Assembly: GCA_003136615.1 (NCBI GenBank)
Contig: PLFA01000047.1
Coordinates: 164-15,981, forward strand
Length of the DNA stretch: 15,818 bases
Source: Caulobacteraceae bacterium
GTDB lineage: Bacteria > Pseudomonadota > Alphaproteobacteria > Caulobacterales > Caulobacteraceae
Reading direction: 5' to 3'
Shown: positions 1-7,936 of the stretch, piece by piece
How the letters are laid out: every line of letters starts with the position of its first letter
Position numbering within the stretch: the stretch's first letter is position 1
The notes under the pieces: model-generated
The model's database searches: none
Seen by the model: only the letters and a program-made list of their open reading frames with translations
What the model was told of the DNA's origin: nothing
Program-made: the position numbers and the translations under genes

Positions 1-2279
1 AGCCCGGTGAGCACGATGGGCGCCATGGTGATCGCCACGTCCCGCGCCCGCCGCAGCACGGCGAACAGGAGGGCGGTGATGACGATGAAGGACAGCAGGC
101 CCGCTTCAGCGAAGGCGCCGGAAACTGTTCGACCCGCCTCCATGATATCCAGAGCCGCCCCCGTGGCGTCGGGGGCCACGCGCCGAACGGCTTCGATGAA
201 ACTGATCAACACCTTGTTATTGTTGGAATCTCCGCGTGGAACCATGGAAATCCGCGCACGCCCGTCGGGCGCCACCCAGTCCCGCGTCAGGCTCTCGGGC
301 AAACTGGCCAAGGTGACCGGCTCCGCAGAGAGCGCCAGAGAGGTCTGGGCTAACACAGTCTTCAGAGGCGACATCAGAAGGCCATCGGCGGCCGCGCGGG
401 TCGCGGGCGAGGCCTGGGCAAGCCAGCCAAAGTCACCGGCCAGACGCTGGGCCCCCGCGGCGCTTCCTGGATTCTGAATGGCGGCGGCGCGCAGGTCGGA
501 GGCCGCCGCTTTGAGGGCGGCGATGGTCTCCGCATCGGTGGGCGGGGGCGCGACAACGATGGGATCTAGCGTGAGATCGAGAAGCTGCGCCGCATCGTTG
601 ACCGCGGCCAGCTTGGGCGCCTGATCATCCGGCACAAAGCTTGAGAGGGTGCGAGCATGGGCCACCTGGGGCAAGCGGGCCAGGGTCGGGGCGAGAGAGT
701 CAGCCGCATTGAGGTTCGGCCTCACCACCTCCATCGTGTTCGGGTTCTCATCGGGGTCCGACATCAGGGAGAGCAGGGTCGTGACCGACTCTGTCTTGGC
801 GTTCATGAGGTGCAGGGTGTTGAAGTCGAAATGCAGCAGGGGCAGGGACGCGGCGCAGCTCACGGCGGCGACAACCGCTAACCCCACCACCGCGCGGCGA
901 TGACCGAGAATCACATGGTCGAGGCGTTCGAGTGGGTCAGCCTGCGCCCGCGGGGGCGCGGCCGGCGGCGCGAGGAGCCTTAAGAGGGCGGGAAGGACCG
1001 ACAGATTGAGCAGGAGGGCGATGACCATCCCAAAGCCCGCGATCACGCCGAGCTGTGAGACGCCCCGATAGTCGGTGGGGGCGAAGGCCAGAAAGCCGCT
1101 GGCGATGGCCGCGGCGGCGAGGGTAAGCGAGCGCCCCATCCCCTCGCCCGAGGCGATGAGGGCGTCAGCGATCGGCACGTCCGCCCTGTGCTCGCTGCGG
1201 AAGCGCACCGAAAACTGAATGCCAAAGTCGATGCCAAGCCCCACGAACAGAGGAATGAAGGCGACGGAGATGATATTGAAGGTGCGAAAGATGAGCAGGC
1301 CCGCCGCGGCCGCGCAGACCAGCCCCAGCAGGGTGGTGAGAATAATCGCCAGGATGATCCTCGGCGAGCGTACGGCGAACCAGAGCATGACCAGGATCGC
1401 GGCCCCCGCCGCGGCGGCGATCAGCTGCCAGTGCTCGCCCAGGCTGGCGAATTCCTCGTCCTGCAGGGGCACGTCGCCGGTGAGGCGGACCCTGACGCCG
1501 TGCGCGGAGTCATAGCCCATCGCCTTCGCGTCCTTGCGAATCTCGTCACTGGCCTGGGCGCCCGACATCAGGGCCGCGTAGTTCAGCACGGGGCTGGAGA
1601 CGATGATCTGCCGGGTTTCAGTTTGGTCCGGCGTCTTGCCTGATATGAGAGCCCGCCAGGAAAAGGCGGCTGGCTTGCCGGCGCGCAGCTGGTCCAGGCT
1701 ATCGGCCATGCCGCCAAGAGGGCCCGAAAGGTCCGCGAGCTTAGCCTGCCCCGCGCTGACGCCCTTCACGACGGTGGAAAGCGTTCCAGCGAGACCTCTT
1801 AAGGAGGGGTCCGCCGCCAGGGGCCCCAAGAAGGGCTGGGCGGAGATGAGCTGGCCGAGCTGGGACTTGACCTGGTCCAAGGGCTCGTAAAGCAGCCCTT
1901 CGCGCTGGAAGAAGGCGCCCGGGCGCTGAACTTGCCGAAAGAGGTCGGTCCGCGCCGACATCCGCTCCGCCAGCGCGGCCGACGCCTCCTCCGCCAGTTC
2001 CGGCGTCGCGCCATCGATGACAACGACGATCTTGCCGCCTTCGCTTTTGAAGAGATGATTGAAAGCCACCTCGCGCTGACGCCAGGCCAGCTTGGGTGAG
2101 ATCATCCCCTCGGTGTCGCTTGAAAGGGAAAAGTGACTGAGCGTGAAACCAATGGCGCCAGCCGCCAGGGCCAGGGCCAGAATGGCCACCAGCAAGGCGT
2201 GACCGGCGCAGAACGCCACAAGGCCGGTGAGGAAGAAGCGTCGTGTGGGAGCCCGGCGTGGGAGCGAAGGGGTCGTCAA
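1..2279 (-). CDS. hpnN: HpnN, hopanoid-associated RND/MMPL transporter (3' end outside window)
   Basis: Inner-membrane RND-superfamily (MMPL-type) exporter; in hopanoid producers HpnN is needed to move hopanoids from the inner to the outer membrane. About 759 codons are present and the frame is still open at base 1, so the C-terminus, including the last membrane helices, lies outside. After a basic N-terminus comes a first helix (about residues 15-35, LTGLVAFCAGHALL), then a large periplasmic domain (LAWRQREVAFNHLFKSE near residue 61). A helix bundle follows with the family motif GLGIDFGIQF (Asp351), then a second periplasmic repeat. The start is uncertain: there is no ATG before residue ~55, so I use TTG at 2279, which leaves a normal-length N-terminus; no good Shine-Dalgarno is seen. 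It diverges from the mlaA-like gene and follows hpnIJKL on the same strand, which supports HpnN rather than a generic MMPL protein. Confident on family, less so on start. Confidence 0.88.
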   Translation of the reverse strand, partial: MTTPSLPRRAPTRRFFLTGLVAFCAGHALLVAILALALAAGAIGFTLSHFSLSSDTEGMISPKLAWRQREVAFNHLFKSEGGKIVVVIDGATPELAEEASAALAERMSARTDLFRQVQRPGAFFQREGLLYEPLDQVKSQLGQLISAQPFLGPLAADPSLRGLAGTLSTVVKGVSAGQAKLADLSGPLGGMADSLDQLRAGKPAAFSWRALISGKTPDQTETRQIIVSSPVLNYAALMSGAQASDEIRKDAKAMGYDSAHGVRVRLTGDVPLQDEEFASLGEHWQLIAAAAGAAILVMLWFAVRSPRIILAIILTTLLGLVCAAAAGLLIFRTFNIISVAFIPLFVGLGIDFGIQFSVRFRSEHRADVPIADALIASGEGMGRSLTLAAAAIASGFLAFAPTDYRGVSQLGVIAGFGMVIALLLNLSVLPALLRLLAPPAAPPRAQADPLERLDHVILGHRRAVVGLAVVAAVSCAASLPLLHFDFNTLHLMNAKTESVTTLLSLMSDPDENPNTMEVVRPNLNAADSLAPTLARLPQVAHARTLSSFVPDDQAPKLAAVNDAAQLLDLTLDPIVVAPPPTDAETIAALKAAASDLRAAAIQNPGSAAGAQRLAGDFGWLAQASPATRAAADGLLMSPLKTVLAQTSLALSAEPVTLASLPESLTRDWVAPDGRARISMVPRGDSNNNKVLISFIEAVRRVAPDATGAALDIMEAGRTVSGAFAEAGLLSFIVITALLFAVLRRARDVAITMAPIVLTG

Positions 2280-2422
2280 GGACGATACGACCCAAGGAGC
2301 GCCTGGTGCGTGGCCACACCGGTTTTGCAACCGATACTGAGGCAAAAGCGTTCGCGCAGGCGCGGCGCGCGCCTGGAGACCGTTGAACCTTCCGCAAAAC
2401 GTGATCTATGCATCTTCAGCCT

Positions 2423-2426
2423 GGAG
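2423..2426 (+). promoter_or_regulatory. Ribosome binding site that fixes the mlaA-like GTG start
   Basis: GGAG lies 6 bases before the GTG at 2433. The reading frame stays open another 100 codons upstream with no in-frame ATG close to the signal peptide, and that upstream part runs antisense to hpnN. This site and the signal peptide that begins right after it select GTG 2433. Confidence 0.55.
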
Positions 2427-2432
2427 TCTCGC

Positions 2433-3323
2433 GTGCCTCGACATATCCTCACCTGTCTCGTGAGCCTCATGTGCCTCACGCCCGCCGTGGCCGCCGCGAA
2501 GGCGACGGCGACGCCCACGACCGGCGAAGACCCGTACGAAGCGTTCAACCGTAAAAGCTTTGCCTTCAGTCTTAAACTCGACCGGGCCATCGTGGGCCCC
2601 CTCGCCCGGGTTTCGGCGGGCCTGACGCCGGCACCGGTCGTGAAGGCGCTGCACAACATTCTGGTCAATCTTTCCGAACCGGTCGTGATCCTCAATGACC
2701 TGCTGCAGTTTCGCCCTGAGCGCGCCCTCAAAGCCACGACGCGCCTGGCGATCAATAGCAGTTTCGGTCTTGTGGGGGCATTGGACGTGGCCGCCAAGGG
2801 GGGAATTAGGCATGAGGACAACGGCTTTGGCGACACGCTGGGTCGATACGGAGTCAAGCCCGGGCCCTATCTTTTCGTGCCGGTCCTTGGACCTTCGGAT
2901 TTTCGCGATCTGATTGGCCGGGGCGTCGATGAGGTGAGCACCCCGCTTTTCTATTTGAAATTCCCCTACAATACAGAGGTTAACAGCGTGCTGCCGGTGA
3001 TTGGCGGGTTGGACGAACGCGCCGCGGCGGGCCCCCAAATCAAGGCTCTCTTAAGCGACGCGGCCGATCCCTACGCCACGCTCCGATCAACCTATCTTCA
3101 GTCGCGCGAGGCGGAAATCCGCGGCGACACAGCCTTACCCCCGTTGCCGGACATTGAGGGAGACCCCGCGGGCCCCGCGTCAGCGGCGCCTTCCGTTCTT
3201 AAACCCGTCAGTTCGTCGCTTCGGAGCCCAGCGCAGCCTTCCGCCCCATGGCCCGGGCGCCCTCCATCCCCTGCCATGTTATCAGGGCTGGAATTCCAAT
3301 CACCAGATCCCGCGCCCGCTTGA
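2433..3323 (+). CDS. mlaA: MlaA/VacJ-family outer-membrane lipid-transport protein
   Basis: MlaA is the outer-membrane component of the Mla system and takes misplaced lipids out of the outer leaflet. The 296-residue product starts with a signal peptide (hydrophobic residues ~4-21, cleavage near AVAAA-K). It is followed by the family signature DPYEAFNRKSFAFS (residues 33-46) and by GDTLGRYGVKPGPYLFVPVLG, both diagnostic for VacJ/MlaA. A Cys sits inside the signal peptide (SLMC), but it is a poor lipobox, so lipidation is doubtful. The last ~40 residues are Pro/Ser-rich, lie beyond the conserved domain and are encoded in the 116-bp overlap with the end of hpnL. A weak TTGAAC element at 2383 could belong to its promoter. 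Lying between hpnL and hpnN, it probably serves outer-membrane hopanoid or phospholipid traffic; that role is inferred. Confidence 0.88.
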   Translation: MPRHILTCLVSLMCLTPAVAAAKATATPTTGEDPYEAFNRKSFAFSLKLDRAIVGPLARVSAGLTPAPVVKALHNILVNLSEPVVILNDLLQFRPERALKATTRLAINSSFGLVGALDVAAKGGIRHEDNGFGDTLGRYGVKPGPYLFVPVLGPSDFRDLIGRGVDEVSTPLFYLKFPYNTEVNSVLPVIGGLDERAAAGPQIKALLSDAADPYATLRSTYLQSREAEIRGDTALPPLPDIEGDPAGPASAAPSVLKPVSSSLRSPAQPSAPWPGRPPSPAMLSGLEFQSPDPAPA

Positions 3324-4293
3324 TGAGCGAAAGGGCCAGGGCCAGATCGGGGCCGAGGCCGAACAGGGGGCCGACAAAGGCATAGGTCGCTTCCTGCACG
3401 CCAATGCCCATCGGCGCCACAACGACGGCGCTGCGCACCGCTGCCACCAGGCTTTCGAGGGCCAGGATGCTGAAAGGGTTGATCTCCACCCCCGCGGCGC
3501 GGAGGGCGGCCCAACTTCCCAAACCGCTGGCGACCCAGGCGAGAAGGTGGATCACAGCGGCGCCCGCGACACGACCCGGCGAATCGTAGATCGTCTGAAT
3601 CGCCGCGCTGATCTCGGCGGTGCGCGCCGCCACGCCCGGAAAGAAGCGCGCCGCCAAGCGCTCGGCGACACGTCCGCCCCGCCGCTGCACGATGACGAGG
3701 CCCGTAACGGCCACCGCCGAGAGGGCTAGGCCCGTCCCCGCGCCGCCCATCAGGGTCTCACGGAAGGTTCCCGCCGCCAGTCGGCCGGCGAGCCAAGCCA
3801 GCCCCAGACCCGTAAAGAGCACCTGGGCGATCAGTTCGGCCGTCACATCCGCCACGGATGTGGCGAAGGCGGTGCGGGACGGAACGCCGCGAAGGATGGC
3901 CGCGCGGGCCCCAATGAAGAATCCGCCCACATGTGAAAGAGGCAGGAGCTCGCCTGAGGCGTCGCGGATCAGACGCGCCCAGATGAAGACAGGAAGCCTG
4001 GCCAGTCCTTCATCGCGGGCCAGAAGGAACCATGCGCCGCCCAGCAAGAGCAGGGGCGCCGCGGTGCAGAGGACCAAGGTTGTCAGGCCGCGCCAGCCGA
4101 TCACGCCCACCGCGTGGGCCACATCCTTAAGGCCAATGACGCCCATGATCACCGTGGTCAGGGCGAGGCCGAGCAGGGCGGCGACCACCACGGCCGTTTG
4201 CATGGCCCGGTCATGACCCCGCCGCCCGAGCGCCGCCGCGGCGGACTTAGAGGGCCTCAGATCCAGCCCCTTCACCGTCAGTTCGCTCATCAT
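3208..4293 (-). CDS. hpnL: HpnL, hopanoid-associated integral membrane protein
   Basis: Polytopic inner-membrane protein of 361 residues, related to the lysylphosphatidylglycerol synthase/flippase-type membrane domain and regularly found in hopanoid clusters; its exact step is not established. Several hydrophobic segments are visible, the first around residues 32-55 after a charged N-terminus. Conserved-looking stretches include LPLSHVGGFFIGARA, with its short GELLPLSH loop, and VVAPMGIGVQEATYAFVG, typical of this fold. The start ATG 4293 is followed at once by a second ATG (4290), and a G-rich GGGGGAGGG sits directly before them, so the second ATG may be the used one. hpnK ends 27 bases upstream, so it is probably co-transcribed with hpnIJK. 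Its last ~38 codons overlap the convergent mlaA-like gene. Confidence 0.85.
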   Translation of the reverse strand: MMSELTVKGLDLRPSKSAAAALGRRGHDRAMQTAVVVAALLGLALTTVIMGVIGLKDVAHAVGVIGWRGLTTLVLCTAAPLLLLGGAWFLLARDEGLARLPVFIWARLIRDASGELLPLSHVGGFFIGARAAILRGVPSRTAFATSVADVTAELIAQVLFTGLGLAWLAGRLAAGTFRETLMGGAGTGLALSAVAVTGLVIVQRRGGRVAERLAARFFPGVAARTAEISAAIQTIYDSPGRVAGAAVIHLLAWVASGLGSWAALRAAGVEINPFSILALESLVAAVRSAVVVAPMGIGVQEATYAFVGPLFGLGPDLALALSLIKRARDLVIGIPALITWQGMEGARAMGRKAALGSEATN

Positions 4294-4320
4294 CCCTCCC
4301 CCTCTGGCGCGCTTTGTCGC

Positions 4321-5199
4321 TCAGAGGTCCGCAAAACCGCCCAGCCGCAAATCCGGCCGCGCCGCCGCCCTCATGACGCCTGGGTCCGTCAGGGCGGCCA
4401 ATTCATCCGCATAGCGATACCCCGGCGCGGAGCCTTCGAATACAGCCTGTGTCGCCGGATGAAGATAGATTTCCGACAGTCCGGGGGGAAGTGTGGCAAT
4501 AAGCCCCTCCAGTCGGCGGGCGGTCATGGCGCCGCTCCAGGCAAGACCGAAAACTTGGTCAGGCGTGCGAATCCCGGCCCTCGCGAACCGCCGTCGCGCC
4601 AGAGCCGTCACAGCCTCCACCACGGGCTGGGGGGCTGGCGGCGAGGCGGGCTCAATGCGCGCCAGGACGCGGCGGGGTTCACGCGGCAGACGCGCGGCCC
4701 TCATTCCATGGCGCGCGCCAATTCTTAAGATGAGCCCCGCGATGGTGGGGTGAAGGTGGAAATGTTTATGCGCATTGACGTGATCGAGAACCAGGCCGGT
4801 GGCGGCGAAGGCGGCGAATTGCGCGGCGATCTCGGCGGCCAACTGGCGCCGGGCCTTGGGCGAGAAAAACATCGTGGCTCCGGCCCGCGCCATGTCTTCC
4901 CGAAACCGGCCGCGCCCGTCGACCAGCATGGAAACCTGCGCCGCGGGGAGAATGGGCCGACCTTCCACAAGCACCAGATGAAGACCGACCCGAAGGCGCG
5001 GGAGGGCCCGGGCCCTGGCGACGGCGTCCGCCGCCGCCGGCGCGCCGACCATCAGACTGGCCGCGGTCAGAACGCCCTCTCGATGGCCGATCTCCACCGC
5101 CTCATTGACCGCCAGATCAGCCCCGAAATCGTCTGCGGTCACGACCAGACGTCGCACCGGTGTCGCCCCCGCATCGGACATCGGGGGGCGCAAAGTCAC
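4321..5199 (-). CDS. hpnK: HpnK, hopanoid-associated YdjC-type deacetylase
   Basis: Member of the YdjC/ChbG carbohydrate-deacetylase family. In bacteriohopanetetrol cyclitol ether synthesis HpnK removes the acetyl group from the GlcNAc-hopanoid made by HpnI. The 292-residue protein shows the metal and catalytic features expected: TADDFG (Asp23-Asp24), VGLHL (His74), and LDHVNAHKHFHLHP (Asp139, His140, His144, with further His residues to 150). No signal peptide is seen, so it acts in the cytoplasm. The GTG start at 5199 overlaps the hpnJ stop (GTGA), which suggests translational coupling. An in-frame ATG at 5181 is an alternative, but it has no Shine-Dalgarno of its own. hpnL follows after 27 bases. 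Confidence 0.9.
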   Translation of the reverse strand: MTLRPPMSDAGATPVRRLVVTADDFGADLAVNEAVEIGHREGVLTAASLMVGAPAAADAVARARALPRLRVGLHLVLVEGRPILPAAQVSMLVDGRGRFREDMARAGATMFFSPKARRQLAAEIAAQFAAFAATGLVLDHVNAHKHFHLHPTIAGLILRIGARHGMRAARLPREPRRVLARIEPASPPAPQPVVEAVTALARRRFARAGIRTPDQVFGLAWSGAMTARRLEGLIATLPPGLSEIYLHPATQAVFEGSAPGYRYADELAALTDPGVMRAAARPDLRLGGFADL

Positions 5200-6626
5200 G
5201 CGGCGGCCGTGCGGCGCTCCTTGAGGAAGTCGAAGAACTCCACCCCCTCGCGCAAACGCCGCTTCATCATGTCGGGGCTGCGGACCATCTCGGCGACGAT
5301 GGCGCCGATCTTGCCGGGGCGGAAATAGAACGACTTATAAAACGACTCGACGCTATCGAAGATCTCGCCATGCGAGAGGTGCGGATAGTGGAGCGGGGCG
5401 ATCTGGATGCCGTGCTCATCCACAAGCTCGGCATTCTCCGCGTCGAGCCAGCCGTTCTTGACCGCCTGATCGAAAAGGAATGTGCCGGGATAGGGGGCGG
5501 CGAGGGAGACCTGAATGGTGTGGGGATTGATCTTGGCCGCCCATTTCATGGTCTTGTCCAGGGTCTCCCGGGTCTCGCCGGGCAGGCCGACGATGAAGGT
5601 GCCATGGATGGCGATGCCGAGCGCGTGACAGTCGCGGGTGAACTGCTCGGCCACCTCCACGCGCATGCCCTTCTTGATATTATGAAGAATCTGCTGATCC
5701 CCGCTCTCATAGCCGACGAGAAGGAGGCGCAAACCGCCCTCTTTCAGAACCTTCAGGCTCTCATAGGGCACATTGGCCTTGGCGTTGCAGGACCACACCA
5801 CACCCATCTTGCCCAGCTCCTTAGCTATGGCCTCGGCCCTCGGCAGATCATCGGTGAAGGTGTCATCGTCGAAGAAGAATTCCTTGACCTGTGGGAAGGC
5901 CTTCTTGGCCCAGGCGATCTCCTCGATGACATGAGCGACGCTGCGGGTCCGATAGCGATGGCCGCCCACGGTCTGGGGCCAGAGGCAGAATGTGCAGCGG
6001 GATTTGCAGCCGCGGCCGGTATAGATCGAGATATAGGGATGCTTGAGATAGCCGATGAAATAGTTCTCGATCTTCAGATCGCGCTGATAGACCGGGGTGA
6101 CAAAGGGCAGGCTATCCATGTTCTCGATCATGGCGCGGTCGGGATTGTGAACGATCACCCCCTGTGAATTGCGCCAGCTGAGGCCCGCGATGTCGCCCCA
6201 GGGCTTGTCGTCGGCCACGTCCTTGATGGTGAAGTCGAATTCATTTCGCGCCACGAAATCGATCACGGGCGCGCGTTGCAGGCTCTGATCAGAATCCACC
6301 GCGACCTTGGCGCCGATGAAGCCCGCCTTGAGGTTCGGATTGACGGCCTTCAGGGCCTCAATGGTCTTGACGTCGGAGGCGAAGGACGGCGTCGAGGTGT
6401 GGGCGACCACCAAATCGAAATCCTTTGCCAGGGGCAGGATATCCTCAAGGGACTGCCGATGCGGCGGGGCGTCGATCAGCTTGCTCTTTTCCACAAGGGC
6501 GGCGGGCTGAGCCAGCCAGGTGGGATACCAGAACGACTTGATTTCGCGCTTGGCCTGGTAACGCGAGCCCGCGCCCCCATCAAAGCCATCGAAGGATGGG
6601 GCCTGGAGAAAAAGGGTGCGAAGCAT
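5196..6626 (-). CDS. hpnJ: HpnJ, hopanoid-associated radical SAM enzyme
   Basis: Radical SAM enzyme of the B12-binding-domain type. In the cyclitol ether pathway HpnJ is credited with contracting the glucosamine ring of the hopanoid head group to a cyclopentane polyol. The 476-residue product has an N-terminal Rossmann-like region (residues ~60-115) and the radical SAM cluster motif at Cys207, Cys211 and Cys214 within GRGCKSRCTFCLWPQTVGG. A glycine-rich strand follows (HGTFIVGLPGETRETL). The frame is open 40 codons further upstream, into hpnI. ATG 6626 is chosen because MLRTLFLQAPSFDGFDGGAG is the typical family N-terminus and because it lies 13 bases after the hpnI stop, with a weak GAAGAG ahead. 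Confidence 0.93.
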   Translation of the reverse strand: MLRTLFLQAPSFDGFDGGAGSRYQAKREIKSFWYPTWLAQPAALVEKSKLIDAPPHRQSLEDILPLAKDFDLVVAHTSTPSFASDVKTIEALKAVNPNLKAGFIGAKVAVDSDQSLQRAPVIDFVARNEFDFTIKDVADDKPWGDIAGLSWRNSQGVIVHNPDRAMIENMDSLPFVTPVYQRDLKIENYFIGYLKHPYISIYTGRGCKSRCTFCLWPQTVGGHRYRTRSVAHVIEEIAWAKKAFPQVKEFFFDDDTFTDDLPRAEAIAKELGKMGVVWSCNAKANVPYESLKVLKEGGLRLLLVGYESGDQQILHNIKKGMRVEVAEQFTRDCHALGIAIHGTFIVGLPGETRETLDKTMKWAAKINPHTIQVSLAAPYPGTFLFDQAVKNGWLDAENAELVDEHGIQIAPLHYPHLSHGEIFDSVESFYKSFYFRPGKIGAIVAEMVRSPDMMKRRLREGVEFFDFLKERRTAAA

Positions 6627-6639
6627 GATGGGAACTCTT

Positions 6640-7860
6640 CTATCCGCGCGATGAACTGTGAAAAAGCACGCCGTCCGGCCCGACGCGAAAGCGACGACCT
6701 TGCCAGCCCACGGTGTTAACCGCGAAACTGGCCAGGAAGACGGCAAATGACATGATGTCCAGAATGGGCATCAGCCACCAAGGCCCCGCCCTGGCGCCCG
6801 TGGCCGCGTCAACGCAGATCTTCAGGCACAGCCGAGAGATCAAACTAGCAAGAATCAGCGCCCCGGACCAGAGCGGAAATCCCGCCGCCGCCGCGGCTAA
6901 CAAGGCCAGGGCCGTTGGATAGGTGACCAGACTGCCGGCGAATCCCAGCGGATCGATGAGCCGCACGGTGCGGTTCCACCGCAGCTGGTGGCCGATCAGT
7001 TCACGCCCGGAGGTCTCGGCGCAGTGATGGGCGACAAGCAAGGTGGGAATGGCGATGTGGTATCCGCGCGCCCTGACAGCCCGACCGATTTCGTAATCAT
7101 CCGCCAGATGATCGGCGAAGGCCGCGAAGCCGCCAATTTCGTCAAGGACCCCTTTCGTGATGGCGATTGTCGCGCCAAAGCAGGGCTCTGCGAGGCCAAG
7201 GGCCCGGCCCATCAACACGCTGGGGAGAAACTGATAGTCGATTCCCATGGCCGAGAGGCGCGCCCAGAGTGATCCGTTGGACTGGCCCACATAGAGACAG
7301 CTCACGGCCCCGATGCCGGGCTGGCCCATGGCGGCGACCACACGGCGGAGATAGTCACTCTCCACCACGATATCGGCGTCGGAAATGATCAAAAGGTCGT
7401 GCCGGGCGTGCTCGGCGATATTGATCAGGTTTGAGGCCTTGCGGTTGGCGCCATGCAGACGCGGGTCAATGATCAGGCTGATATCCACCTCGGGCATATC
7501 AGCGCGAAGCCTTTCCACAACCGCCACGGCGGCGTCCTCGCCATGGTGCACACCGAAGACGATCTGAACCTCGCCAGGGTAATCCTGTCGGCAAAAGCGC
7601 CCGAGGGCGTCCGCCAAACCGTGGTGGTCGCCGTGCAGAGGCTTGAGGATACTTAGGGAAGGATAACTCCCGCCCATCGTCGGCGGACGGGCAAAAAACC
7701 TGAGACTCGCCACTGCGGCCACAAGATTATAGGCCACGCCGGCCACGGCCAGGACGGCCAGAAGCCAGTCCAGGCCCTCCCTGAAGACCGTCAAGAAACC
7801 GCACCTAACTTCATCTGGAGTCCGCCGCCGAACACCCCCCCGGGCGCTGGTGTGAGACAT
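6640..7860 (-). CDS. hpnI: HpnI, hopanoid-associated glycosyltransferase
   Basis: Membrane-bound family 21-like (ceramide glucosyltransferase-type) enzyme. HpnI adds N-acetylglucosamine to bacteriohopanetetrol, the first step to the cyclitol ether. The 406-residue protein has an N-terminal helix (~31-55) and a GT-A domain starting PSLSILKPLHG. It carries the donor-binding DAD (161-163), the ADDYE acidic motif (253-257) and HQLRWNR (291-297), the (Q/R)xxRW motif of processive-type GT2/21 enzymes. Two or three C-terminal helices follow. The annotated ATG 7860 has no clear Shine-Dalgarno; an internal TTG around residue 23, just before the first helix, is a possible later start. It is the first gene of hpnIJKL and begins 76 bases after the nitronate monooxygenase-like gene, so read-through from that gene is possible. 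Confidence 0.9.
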   Translation of the reverse strand: MSHTSARGGVRRRTPDEVRCGFLTVFREGLDWLLAVLAVAGVAYNLVAAVASLRFFARPPTMGGSYPSLSILKPLHGDHHGLADALGRFCRQDYPGEVQIVFGVHHGEDAAVAVVERLRADMPEVDISLIIDPRLHGANRKASNLINIAEHARHDLLIISDADIVVESDYLRRVVAAMGQPGIGAVSCLYVGQSNGSLWARLSAMGIDYQFLPSVLMGRALGLAEPCFGATIAITKGVLDEIGGFAAFADHLADDYEIGRAVRARGYHIAIPTLLVAHHCAETSGRELIGHQLRWNRTVRLIDPLGFAGSLVTYPTALALLAAAAAGFPLWSGALILASLISRLCLKICVDAATGARAGPWWLMPILDIMSFAVFLASFAVNTVGWQGRRFRVGPDGVLFHSSSRG

Positions 7861-7936
7861 AGGCCATTAGGGACTGAAATGAACCCCCGCGTTTTTGGGG
7901 CCAGAGAGATACTCCGGCATTGTAGCGCTTAGACCA

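Noticed and set aside
1741..2397. Minus-strand open frame of 218 codons at the hpnN start
   Set aside because: It is a different frame from the one encoding HpnN motifs; its sequence is Arg/Gly/Pro-rich with no family features.
2133..2432. 100-codon upstream extension of the mlaA-like gene
   Set aside because: It runs antisense over hpnN, has no signal-like or family sequence, and would bury the signal peptide that begins at GTG 2433.
5160..6167. Plus-strand open frame of 335 codons
   Set aside because: Antisense to hpnJ and the start of hpnK; no recognisable domain, and composition reflects third-position GC bias of the minus-strand genes.
7882..7900. Possible terminator CCCC-N8-GGGG between the nitronate monooxygenase gene and hpnI
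   Set aside because: Only 4-5 GC pairs with an 8-base loop and no following T-run on the minus strand; not distinguishable from chance in GC-rich DNA.
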